Below are positions 22,719-29,558 of a stretch of 29,558 nucleotides of DNA, piece after piece. The stretch lies in the NCBI GenBank assembly GCA_963661535.1, contig CAVLCC010000025.1:1-29558 (forward strand), read 5' to 3'. The notes below the pieces were generated by a model. It worked only from the letters and a program-made list of their open reading frames with translations. It was not told the DNA's origin and made no database searches. Both the position numbers and the translations under genes were made by a program. How positions within the stretch are numbered: position 1 is the first letter of the stretch; each line of letters opens with the position of its first letter. The DNA comes from CAVLCC01 sp963661535. Lineage in GTDB: Bacteria; Actinomycetota; Coriobacteriia; Coriobacteriales; CADBOM01.

Positions 22719-23342
22719 CTACGAATTTTTCATAATCACGGTGCTCATCACATCACCTGCATGAGCACATTTATCGCAGCACTTTTCCATAAGTCTAACC
22801 AAGCTCTCCCACACCATTACATACATTGGGTCGTGAGAATACTTAACATGCAGCGTGCGAATTGCTTCTACATACTTTTTGTCTGCTGCTTCTTCGTAGT
22901 CGCTAACGTCAACCAAAAGTGTTTGTAGCGTGGGAGACTTTTTAAAGTTACGAAAATCCATCATAGCAATGCGCAAGGCGTTGGTAGACTTTCCAATCAA
23001 AGATACTATCTCTATTGCAGGAGCAAAAATCTCTTTTACATCGTACATATACATTGTCATTAGCACATCTTCGATTGAATCAACAATATCATCTAGGCAT
23101 TGTGCCAAAAGCAAGATGTCGTCTCTTTCGATTACAGTAATAAACTCATCTATAAGATTTTTATATATTGCATGATTAACATGATCGGCATTATTCTCTA
23201 TCACATGCATAGAATTCATTTCTTCAAACACAGTTGAGGGGTCAAAGTTCATTACCACCCGCTCTAGAGCTTGTGCCTCATCGCATGCATATCCAACGAT
23301 TTGTTCAAATGCCTCAAAATAGTCATACCTGCTCTTGCCCAT
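22719..23342 (-). CDS. DUF47 (PhoU-like) protein
   Basis: A 207-residue all-helical protein like the Pit accessory proteins of the DUF47/PhoU-like family. ENNADHVNHAIYKNLIDEFI (about 49-68) carries the acidic E-x3-D/H motif for metal binding, and ERDDILLLAQCLDDIVDSIE (about 72-91) is the family's second conserved region. DUF47 genes usually stand next to a phosphate permease gene (pit), but none is here: the neighbours are a kinase (convergent) and gatB. The ATG at 23342 has AAGGAG 5 nt upstream; an upstream GTG overlaps this site and is rejected. Confidence 0.88.
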   Translation of the reverse strand: MGKSRYDYFEAFEQIVGYACDEAQALERVVMNFDPSTVFEEMNSMHVIENNADHVNHAIYKNLIDEFITVIERDDILLLAQCLDDIVDSIEDVLMTMYMYDVKEIFAPAIEIVSLIGKSTNALRIAMMDFRNFKKSPTLQTLLVDVSDYEEAADKKYVEAIRTLHVKYSHDPMYVMVWESLVRLMEKCCDKCAHAGDVMSTVIMKNS

Positions 23343-23382
23343 TTGCACTCCTTAAAAACCTTGGCTCTTAAACCCCACGCTT

Positions 23383-23427
23383 CAAAAATTATCCGCATGC
23401 AAAACACAAAAACGCTCGTGCGGATAA
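23383..23427 (-). terminator. intrinsic terminator of gatCAB
   Basis: On the minus strand TTATCCGCA (23427-23419) pairs perfectly with TGCGGATAA (23397-23389), followed by TTTTTG (23388-23383). The stem begins 10 nt after the gatB stop codon. The loop is 21 nt. DUF47 starts 40 nt further on and so needs its own promoter or read-through. Confidence 0.8.
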
Positions 23428-23436
23428 CAAACTTGC

Positions 23437-24999
23437 TTACTTTTCGAGCTCCTCGGTAACAATTTGGCTAACCACTTTGGGATTGCCTTGACCTTTCATC
23501 TCTTTCATGACCTGTCCAACAAAAAATCCAGACAGCCCCGTTTTGCCGCCCTTATAGGCTTCTACTTTTTCGGGATTTTGCGCTAGGAGCCTGCCAACAA
23601 TCTCCAAAATAACTCCGGTGTCAGAAACCTGCTCCATGCCTTTTTCAGAAACAATATCTGAAGGAGCCTTACCCGACTCCATCATCTCTGCAAAAACCTC
23701 TTTGCCCTGTTTAGAAGATATTGTATCGTTTGCAAGCAGTTTGCAAAGCCCAACTATGCCTTTAGCACTAGCATGGGTTTGCTTAATCTCTATGCCGTTT
23801 GAGTTGAGATAAGCACTCAGGTCGTTTATCAAAATATTGGCTACCGGTTTAGATAGTGATCCATCTATATTCATGCACTCATCAAAAAGTGCAGCCATAT
23901 CGTGGTCGTTAGAGATAACCAAAGCCTCGTCTCGGGTGAGATTGTTTTGCTCCATAAATCGAGCTTTTTTCTGACGAGGAAGCTCGGGCAACCTGCTCCT
24001 TACGCTCTCAACAAACTCGTCCGACAAGTCGTAAGGCGCAAGGTCTGGTTCGGGGAATAACCTGTAGTCGTCGGCTGTTTCTTTTACGCGCATAGTAACC
24101 GTGCGCTTATTGGCAGGCTCCCAGTGTCTCGTTTCTTGCAAAATTTTGCCGCCCGACTCTAAGACCTCAGCTTGTCTGCAAATCTCATAAGCAAGTCCGT
24201 CGTGCAAGTTCTTGAAGGAGTTCATGTTTTTAAGCTCAGTTTTTGTGCCAAACTCTTTGGCACCGCGCTTGCGCAAACTAACGTTGCCGTCGCATCTCAT
24301 GGAGCCCTCTTCCATAGAACAGTCAGAAATTCCTAGCTCCAAAAAGCAACTGCGTAGCTCTTGCATAAACAAGCGAGCCTCGGCAGGCGTGCGCAAATCT
24401 GGCTCTGTAACCAGCTCAATTAGTGGAGTGCCTGCACGGTTGTAGTCGACCATGCTGTGTGTGGCTCCCGTTATGCGCCCGTCGACCCCTCCAATATGCA
24501 CCATTTTGCCAGCGTCTTCTTCCATATGAATGCGCGTAATTCCAACTTTAGCGAGATAGCCATAATCGGTTTTGATGATGTTTTCCATTTGATCGCCTGC
24601 GTCTAGCGAGTCTACGCCATGACGCTCTTTGACGCCTTGACCGTCGACCTCAAGCTCTAGATGTCCGCGCATACAAAATGCAACGGGACCTTGGGTAGTT
24701 TGGAAGTTCTTGGCCATATCGGGATAAAAATAGTTTTTGCGATAAAACATTGATTTGCGCTCTATGTTGCAGTTTGTTGCAAGACCAGCAAGCACAATTG
24801 ACTCGATTGCCGCTTTATTTGGAACAGGCAGAGCGCCTGGCATTCCTAGGCATACAGGGCAAGTGTGGGTATTTGGTTCATCTCCAAAAGCAATAGGACA
24901 TGAACAAAACATCTTGGTTTTTAGCGTAGTTAGTTCTGTGTGAATCTCAAGGCCAATCACGGCCTCCCAGTCTTCTAGAACCGAAGATAGCTCTCTCAT
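23437..24999 (-). CDS. gatB: Asp-tRNA(Asn)/Glu-tRNA(Gln) amidotransferase subunit B
   Basis: GatB binds the misacylated tRNA and activates its side chain carboxylate with ATP. The 520-residue protein starts with WEAVIGLEIHTELTTLKTKM, has the zinc-type cysteines of CSCPIAFGDEPNTHTCPVCL (about 32-51) and YRKNYFYPDMAKNFQTTQ (about 86-103), then SMRCDGNVSLR and TELKNMNSFK. The tail domain at about 380-520 ends with GFFVGQVMKEMKGQGNPKVV, used for tRNA binding. The ATG at 24999 shares one base with the gatA stop codon (TAATG), so the two are translationally coupled. Confidence 0.97.
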   Translation of the reverse strand: MRELSSVLEDWEAVIGLEIHTELTTLKTKMFCSCPIAFGDEPNTHTCPVCLGMPGALPVPNKAAIESIVLAGLATNCNIERKSMFYRKNYFYPDMAKNFQTTQGPVAFCMRGHLELEVDGQGVKERHGVDSLDAGDQMENIIKTDYGYLAKVGITRIHMEEDAGKMVHIGGVDGRITGATHSMVDYNRAGTPLIELVTEPDLRTPAEARLFMQELRSCFLELGISDCSMEEGSMRCDGNVSLRKRGAKEFGTKTELKNMNSFKNLHDGLAYEICRQAEVLESGGKILQETRHWEPANKRTVTMRVKETADDYRLFPEPDLAPYDLSDEFVESVRSRLPELPRQKKARFMEQNNLTRDEALVISNDHDMAALFDECMNIDGSLSKPVANILINDLSAYLNSNGIEIKQTHASAKGIVGLCKLLANDTISSKQGKEVFAEMMESGKAPSDIVSEKGMEQVSDTGVILEIVGRLLAQNPEKVEAYKGGKTGLSGFFVGQVMKEMKGQGNPKVVSQIVTEELEK

Positions 25000-26573
25000 T
25001 ATTGCCCCCTTTCTTCAGTGTTTTGTGGTGTGATGGGTGCGGGTGCGGGCACATCAGGCGCGGGTGCCTCGGGCGCGGTGGACGACGTAGGCGCAGCTGC
25101 TTCCACTCGCGCCATAGGTGCCAACTTTGGAACTTGCTCGTAGCATTTCTCTAGCGCTGAGGCAACTCGGAGCATATTCTCATCTCTAAATTGTGGGGAT
25201 ACAATTTGAACTCCCACAGGCAATCCGCTTTTTTCGCCAAGCTCAACTGGCAAACTCATGCCGCCGTTGCCCACAATGTTTAGCGAGATTGTAAACATGT
25301 CAGATAAATACATCGAAGTTGGATCCGAAATTTCTCCAAACTTAAACGCAGTGCGCGGAGACGAAGGCAACACGATGGCACTGACTTTTTTGAATGCCTC
25401 TTTGTAGTCGTTGGTAATTAGTGTTCTGACCTGCTGAGCTGGATAGTAATATTTGTCGTAAACCCCAGCTGAGAGCAAATAACTTCCTAGCATTATGCGT
25501 CTTGTTGCCTCAGAGCCAAACCCATCGGCGCGTGAAAGCTCATATTGCTCGCCTAGCTCTGCACCCTCAACCCTGTTGCCATAGCGAACAGAATCAAAAC
25601 GTGAGAGATTAGAAAATGCCTCACAAGGGCCTATCACATAATATGCGCTCATAGCGGCGTAGGCATGAGGAAGTTCGACCTCCACAATATTTGCTCCTAG
25701 GTCTTGGAGGTTTTTAATTGCTCGCTCAACGCCGTGTTTTACTTCAGGGTCAAGACCGTCTGCCTCCATAAATGAGGGAACAACGCCTATGTTTGCACCC
25801 TCAACACCCTCGTCTAGGTTCTGCACAAAGTTGGTATCTACATGCTGAGAAGTGCAGTCTAGGGGGTCACGCCCAGACAGCGCATTTAGGGCTTGTGCCA
25901 CGTCATTGGTGCTCTTGCCAAACGGTCCCACCTGATCTAGCGACGATCCAAAAGCCACAACTCCATATCGAGAAACAACTCCATATGTGGGCTTAAGCCC
26001 TACTACTCCACAAAACGCGGCAGGTTGTCTGATGGAGCCGCCCGTGTCGCTGCCGAGCGTTAGCGTTGCCATTCCTGCTGCAACCGCAGCGGCTGATCCT
26101 CCCGAAGACCCACCAGGCACTCGCTCAAGATCCCAAGGATTTTTTGTGGGTCCAAAATAAGATGTTTCTGTTGAGGAGCCAAACGCAAACTCGTCCATGT
26201 TAAGCTTGCCTAGAGGAATTGCGCCTGCATCTAACATTTTGGACACGCAAGTTGCGGTGTAGGTAGACTGATAGTTGCTAAGCATCTTTGAGGCGCATGT
26301 TGTTTTGGTGCCTTGCTGATTCATGTTGTCTTTAAATGCCGTTGGAACCCCAGCTAGCGGCGGAAGTTCCTCGCCAGATGCGCGCATGTCGTCTATCTTT
26401 TTTGCTGCCTTTTTTGCAAGCTCGGGGGTGAGCTCTAGAAATGCGTGGACGTCTGCGTCTCTTTTGTCTATTGCGTCAAACGCTCCCTCCATTAGCTCTG
26501 CGGCAGAAAAGTCTTTGTTTGCAATGCCTTGCTGAATGTGGCGCACGCTCAAGTTTTCTATCGAAACTCCCAT
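24999..26573 (-). CDS. gatA: Asp-tRNA(Asn)/Glu-tRNA(Gln) amidotransferase subunit A
   Basis: GatA is the amidase that releases ammonia from glutamine and passes it to GatB. The Ser-cisSer-Lys catalytic core is visible: the lysine in GVPTAFKDNMN (about 74-84), GGSSGGSAAAVAAGMATLTL (about 153-172) and GSDTGGSIRQPAAFCG (about 173-188). The amidase fold ends near residue 490; the last 35 residues are a Pro/Ala-rich tail (APEAPAPDVPAPAPITPQ) not needed by the family. The ATG follows the gatC stop codon directly with no gap. Bacteria with GatCAB make Gln-tRNA or Asn-tRNA by this route, so a missing glutaminyl- or asparaginyl-tRNA synthetase is expected elsewhere in the genome. Confidence 0.97.
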   Translation of the reverse strand: MGVSIENLSVRHIQQGIANKDFSAAELMEGAFDAIDKRDADVHAFLELTPELAKKAAKKIDDMRASGEELPPLAGVPTAFKDNMNQQGTKTTCASKMLSNYQSTYTATCVSKMLDAGAIPLGKLNMDEFAFGSSTETSYFGPTKNPWDLERVPGGSSGGSAAAVAAGMATLTLGSDTGGSIRQPAAFCGVVGLKPTYGVVSRYGVVAFGSSLDQVGPFGKSTNDVAQALNALSGRDPLDCTSQHVDTNFVQNLDEGVEGANIGVVPSFMEADGLDPEVKHGVERAIKNLQDLGANIVEVELPHAYAAMSAYYVIGPCEAFSNLSRFDSVRYGNRVEGAELGEQYELSRADGFGSEATRRIMLGSYLLSAGVYDKYYYPAQQVRTLITNDYKEAFKKVSAIVLPSSPRTAFKFGEISDPTSMYLSDMFTISLNIVGNGGMSLPVELGEKSGLPVGVQIVSPQFRDENMLRVASALEKCYEQVPKLAPMARVEAAAPTSSTAPEAPAPDVPAPAPITPQNTEERGQ

Positions 26574-26876
26574 TTAGTTATCGCCTCCACCCAAAATTGT
26601 GGGGATCACAAATGTTCCATCTTTAGTTGATGAGGAGTTCGCCAACGCCTCTTCTTGCGAAAAGCCAGGTGCGGGTTCGTCTTCTCTCATCACGTTTACA
26701 AGACCTGCTATAGGATGAAATGTTGGCTCCACACCATCTAGGTCAAACTCGGTGATCGGAGCTAAGCTTTCGATTATGTTGTTTAGGTCGAGAGTCATGT
26801 CTGCAACCTCGTCATCACTAAGACCGATGCGGGTGTAGGTTGCAATATCTCTCACATCTTTTTGCGAAAGAGCCAT
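26574..26876 (-). CDS. gatC: Asp-tRNA(Asn)/Glu-tRNA(Gln) amidotransferase subunit C
   Basis: The 100-residue small subunit stabilises GatA and joins it to GatB. It shows the family layout: VRDIATYTRIGLSDDEVADM at the N terminus, LDLNNIIESLAPITEFDLDG in the middle and VEPTFHPI then MREDEPAPGFSQEEALANSS near the end. AAGGA precedes the ATG at 26876 at good spacing. First gene of gatC-gatA-gatB. Confidence 0.95.
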   Translation of the reverse strand: MALSQKDVRDIATYTRIGLSDDEVADMTLDLNNIIESLAPITEFDLDGVEPTFHPIAGLVNVMREDEPAPGFSQEEALANSSSTKDGTFVIPTILGGGDN

Positions 26877-26916
26877 TGGCTGTCCTTCTTTCTAAATTTA
26901 AGAAACTACCTGCTCA

Positions 26917-26941
26917 AGTATACGTTGCACACACGTGTGTG
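26917..26941 (-). promoter_or_regulatory. palindrome and -10 element upstream of gatCAB
   Basis: CACACACGTGTGTG (26928-26941) is a perfect 14-bp palindrome. On the minus strand TATACT follows at 26922-26917 and is a candidate -10 about 40 nt before gatC. The -35 region at 17 nt is poor (AACACA), so the palindrome may be an activator or repressor site. The rest of 26942-27055 is TTG/TGG-rich low-complexity sequence (about 26990-27045) without a gene. Confidence 0.35.
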
Positions 26942-27055
26942 TGTTAGTTAGATGCGGCAAGCGCGGGCTTATTGGGAGGTTTCATGGGTTGTTGTTGGAT
27001 TGGTTGGTTGGATTGTTCGTTGCGTTGTTGTTTTGGTTGGCCTTCTCATTGCTCG

Positions 27056-27973
27056 TTAGTTAGTTTTTTGTACTGATATATTTTGTGAGTCTGTGTTTGA
27101 ACTCGAATTGGTTGAATCTGTTGAAGATGAGCTGGAGCCCGACGACGCTGCAGAGCCGCTCGTTACTGAGGTGCCGCTCGACGCTGCGCTTCCCCCAGAC
27201 GCAGTCTCCGACGTTCCAATCGCTGTATATACCGACTTTCCAGCCGCCACATCAGCTGCCTGAACTTCAGCAGAAAACGGCTCTATTACCAACATATGGT
27301 ATCCTCCATTAATCATGTAGTAGCAGCGCATGTTGCCGTTATATGCATAAGTTATATTTTGCGAAACACCATTTGTATACTGCGTTGAATGTGCCGTTGA
27401 ATAAAGCGAAGTGGCTGTCTCGTTGTCAACGCCCATAACCGCCCTTATAAGTGCTATAGAATATTTCTTAAACTTCTCCTGACCTGAGTTGGCGCTCGAC
27501 GTATCCCAAAACACGCGTGCTTCTTGAAGAGTGGTTGCGCTATCGTATTGAGCGACTTCAAAAGAGGGGGACTTGTTTTCGAGATTCGCCATCTTGTAGG
27601 TCAGGGCTTGTCCTGCGGAGTCTTTGTCTTGTTTGACTTGCGTCCAAACATTTAGCGTGTCGATTGTGGGGATTTCTAGTTGATCCTCACTCGACACATA
27701 ATTTATGTTTTCTGAGAGCTGCGCTAAATCGAGAACAATAACCATTCCGTTTGAGTTTGTGGAAGTCTGCGTAGTTGATTTGTTAAATGTTCCTAGGTCT
27801 TTGCCTCCGCATCCATATAGAAATGCGCCCATTACTGTGAGAATTGCTATCATAAATGCGATTGCGAAAATCTTTGTGAGGGATTTTTGACCTTCTAGGA
27901 TCTTGTGCGCTACAGGAGCTTTGTATGCTATTGGGGTTTCAATCGCTATAGGTGCTTTATGGGTGTTTTTCAA
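27056..27973 (-). CDS. Predicted lipoprotein of unknown function
   Basis: A 305-residue protein read from a TTG at 27973, which has GGGAG 6 nt upstream. The N terminus is unusually long before the membrane part: about 33 polar residues with a loose KAPIA/TPIAYKAPVAHK repeat, then a hydrophobic stretch (IFAIAFMIAILTVMGAFLY) ending in the lipobox L52-Y-G-C55. If the internal lipobox is not cut, it would be a membrane-anchored protein with a short cytosolic tail. The mature part has a globular domain (about 75-245) with the ETATSLYSTAHSTQY and NGNMRCYYMINGGYHMLVIE segments, and a C-terminal Ser/Gly/Thr-rich tail of 50 residues. I do not recognise the domain. Confidence 0.75.
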   Translation of the reverse strand: MKNTHKAPIAIETPIAYKAPVAHKILEGQKSLTKIFAIAFMIAILTVMGAFLYGCGGKDLGTFNKSTTQTSTNSNGMVIVLDLAQLSENINYVSSEDQLEIPTIDTLNVWTQVKQDKDSAGQALTYKMANLENKSPSFEVAQYDSATTLQEARVFWDTSSANSGQEKFKKYSIALIRAVMGVDNETATSLYSTAHSTQYTNGVSQNITYAYNGNMRCYYMINGGYHMLVIEPFSAEVQAADVAAGKSVYTAIGTSETASGGSAASSGTSVTSGSAASSGSSSSSTDSTNSSSNTDSQNISVQKTN

Positions 27974-28058
27974 ATCTATCTCCCAATTATTTATTCTTAA
28001 TAAACTAAAACGTTTGATATTATTTTTTTGAGAAATTTTTGTCTCGCTAGGTTTTCAT

Positions 28059-28090
28059 GAATTATTATGCAACTAAACATGCAATAATTC
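28059..28090. other. bulged hairpin between lipoprotein and hypothetical gene
   Basis: GAATTAT (28059-28065) pairs with ATAATTC (28084-28090) and TGCA (28068-28071) with TGCA (28080-28083), leaving a 2-nt bulge. There is no T-run on either side. It may be a protein-binding site or part of the divergent promoter region; nothing more can be said. Confidence 0.3.
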
Positions 28091-28157
28091 TCTAACGCAT
28101 ATGGTGACTTGAAAAGCATATGAGCGGGTGTAGTGGTGCACAGCAGCGACAAATGCA

Positions 28158-28535
28158 GTGATAACAGAGGTGGCAGAGCCGACGGGCACAACGGCAGTGG
28201 CAGCCAAGCAGTTACACCAAGACGATCTTGCGTTTGCAACAACTGTGGCTCGCACATTGCAACCCGCATTTGATGGGAGCAGATTTATGAGTGCAAAAAG
28301 AAGTGTACACTTTGGAGAGTTGCAAACACTTGTAGAAGATTTGTTTGCAACGTGCAAGACTCTTTCGTCTACAGAGCTTGTTTTGAATGCAGAAATTCTT
28401 GACTTACCGCAAGACCTTCTAGAAATTTGCAAGATTGTTCCATATGGAACCTACGACAGACAAACACTTTGCGACCAAATTAACTCTGCAATAACAGCAC
28501 ATGGTTGGGGCGGCGTATACGGCACTGTAGATTAG
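28158..28535 (+). CDS. Small protein of unknown function
   Basis: I do not recognise this gene. The frame runs from a GTG at 28158 for 125 residues with no membrane segment. A later ATG at 28287 has GGGAG 7 nt upstream, giving 82 residues (MSAKRSVHFGELQTLVEDLF onwards); this start is better supported by the ribosome binding site, though the residues before it (DDLAFATTVARTLQPAFDG) also look protein-like. The chain is helical in the middle (LSSTELVLNAEILDLPQDLL) and ends GWGGVYGTVD. It converges with the following nuclease-like gene, 20 nt between stop codons. Confidence 0.5.
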   Translation: MITEVAEPTGTTAVAAKQLHQDDLAFATTVARTLQPAFDGSRFMSAKRSVHFGELQTLVEDLFATCKTLSSTELVLNAEILDLPQDLLEICKIVPYGTYDRQTLCDQINSAITAHGWGGVYGTVD

Positions 28536-28555
28536 TGTCATCTTGTGTGCTTAAC

Positions 28556-29558
28556 CTACAACTCCTCAACAATGCACTCATGTGCTTTTGTTTTTGGATC
28601 CCATGCAATTCCTACTGCTAGGGGTGACTGCGCGTAATGTGTGTCTCCTGTAAGTGCATCTTCAAAAATTGCTGTGTAGTTCTTGTTGCGGATTTGCTTT
28701 ATTGCTTGTTCGGCACTATCTGAGGCTTTTAGTTCAACAATAAATGGTCTGCACTTTGTATCTTTTGGATTTTGAGGAATAAAGGCAACATCAGCAACGC
28801 CTTTGCCTGCAGGTTGCTCTCGGCGTACAAAATATCTATCTCTAGCCGATAAATATACCAAGTTGATTAGTGCAGCTAAATCTGCTTCATTTGTATAGTT
28901 TAACAAAGGAACTTCTTGATCGTGTACTGCTTCTATGATTTGGGTCATTGTATCTGTATCTTTATTAAGAGTTGCTACAAGCATTTCTTTGCTTCTTTGT
29001 GCCAGCTTTGCAACATAACCCATATCTTCTTTTTTCAATACATCTTGAAACTTAAGCATTAGTTCATGGTTTGGAATAGACACACAACCATCGTAATAAG
29101 TTAGAAAACCATATACAACCATAGCAGATAAAATTTCGTCTTTTGTAGTTAGTGACATAGAAGATGCTGCATAGTTTTTCATCTCAGCTTCTACAGACTC
29201 GCCAGCAACCATACGTACTAGATCATCGCGTATGTCGTCGATATCATTGCGCACATAATAATAAATCTCGTCGTAAGGTCCTGACTCTGTCCAAAAAGAT
29301 TCCAAACTATCTCTACTTAGAGCAAGTACAACAGATCTAGGATTAAACATATGCTCGCCTTTTTTTGCAATGTAACCATCGTACCATTCCACTAGACCTT
29401 TAAAGTCTACCTCTGCATCTGGTATTCTTTTAGCATGGGCATCACAAAGACCACTCACTTCATTTTCTGTAAATCCAAAAAACTTATAGAACAAAGGATC
29501 ATTTACAGCACTAAACTCATCAAACATATTAAGTTCTGAGCCTGTAGAGTGTTTGGCT
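28556..29558 (-). CDS. AAA-ATPase-like protein with PD-(D/E)XK nuclease end (DUF1703), partial
   Basis: The C-terminal part of a protein of the AAA-ATPase-like/PDDEXK_9 (DUF1703) family; the frame stays open to the window edge, so the ATPase-like N terminus with its Walker motifs lies beyond base 29558. An ATG at 29527 is internal: the preceding residues AKHSTGSELN join smoothly onto MFDEFSAVNDPLFYKFFGFT, a typical family block. The C-terminal nuclease centre is D...VELK: GVADVAFIPQN then RPFIVELKASDSAEQAIKQI. Members occur in many copies in gut and oral bacteria; their function is unknown, and mobile-element or defence roles have been proposed. Confidence 0.88.
   Translation of the reverse strand, partial: AKHSTGSELNMFDEFSAVNDPLFYKFFGFTENEVSGLCDAHAKRIPDAEVDFKGLVEWYDGYIAKKGEHMFNPRSVVLALSRDSLESFWTESGPYDEIYYYVRNDIDDIRDDLVRMVAGESVEAEMKNYAASSMSLTTKDEILSAMVVYGFLTYYDGCVSIPNHELMLKFQDVLKKEDMGYVAKLAQRSKEMLVATLNKDTDTMTQIIEAVHDQEVPLLNYTNEADLAALINLVYLSARDRYFVRREQPAGKGVADVAFIPQNPKDTKCRPFIVELKASDSAEQAIKQIRNKNYTAIFEDALTGDTHYAQSPLAVGIAWDPKTKAHECIVEEL

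Overview
The window is a chromosomal piece of an A+T-rich actinobacterium, most likely class Coriobacteriia and probably the Atopobium/Lancefieldella/Fannyhessea group (Atopobiaceae). This placement is an inference from the 5' third of a 16S rRNA gene at the left edge, the A+T-rich base composition, SD-led genes with frequent TTG/GTG starts, and a gene set (BioY, EFR1-type ferredoxin, PPIase-less trigger factor, GatCAB) that fits this group. No database search was possible.

Layout. 1-742: 5' end of a 16S rRNA gene on the minus strand with its leader and a good sigma70 promoter. 892-3214: biotin transporter BioY with a BirA-like operator, then DtxR/MntR-type and TetR-type regulators. 3225-5502 (minus): the rpsP-khpA-rimM-trmD block. 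5839-7551 (plus): infC-rpmI-rplT behind a leader of about 320 nt that carries a folded RNA and an intrinsic terminator; infC starts with AUU. 7732-9715 (minus): purA with an attenuator-like hairpin in its leader, and a DUF3467 gene. 10139-12009 (plus): a trigger-factor-like chaperone without PPIase domain, and a flavodoxin/ferredoxin fusion.

12015-17507 is an accessory defence island: a PD-(D/E)XK restriction endonuclease (minus) divergent from an operon of a ribbon-helix-helix regulator and three DNA methyltransferases joined by 1-nt overlaps, followed by a VapBC-like AbrB/PIN toxin-antitoxin pair with its own promoter. The divergent restriction-modification promoter holds four tandem 8-bp GATGCATY-like units and a 12-bp palindrome.

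17677-23342 holds a ZIP metal transporter whose terminator lies inside its coding sequence, an Mrp/ApbC Fe-S carrier ATPase, a large repeat lipoprotein divergent from a membrane-anchored Ser/Thr kinase with two unusual insertions, and a DUF47 (PhoU-like) protein. 23437-26876 (minus) is gatC-gatA-gatB, the tRNA-dependent amidotransferase, ending at a clear terminator. 27056-29558 holds a second lipoprotein, an unrecognised small protein and the C-terminal part of an AAA-ATPase-like/PD-(D/E)XK protein cut by the window edge.

Most of the window is housekeeping. The points most worth a second look are the infC leader RNA, the purA leader hairpin, and the three-methyltransferase restriction system whose promoter repeats may be both operator and recognition sites.
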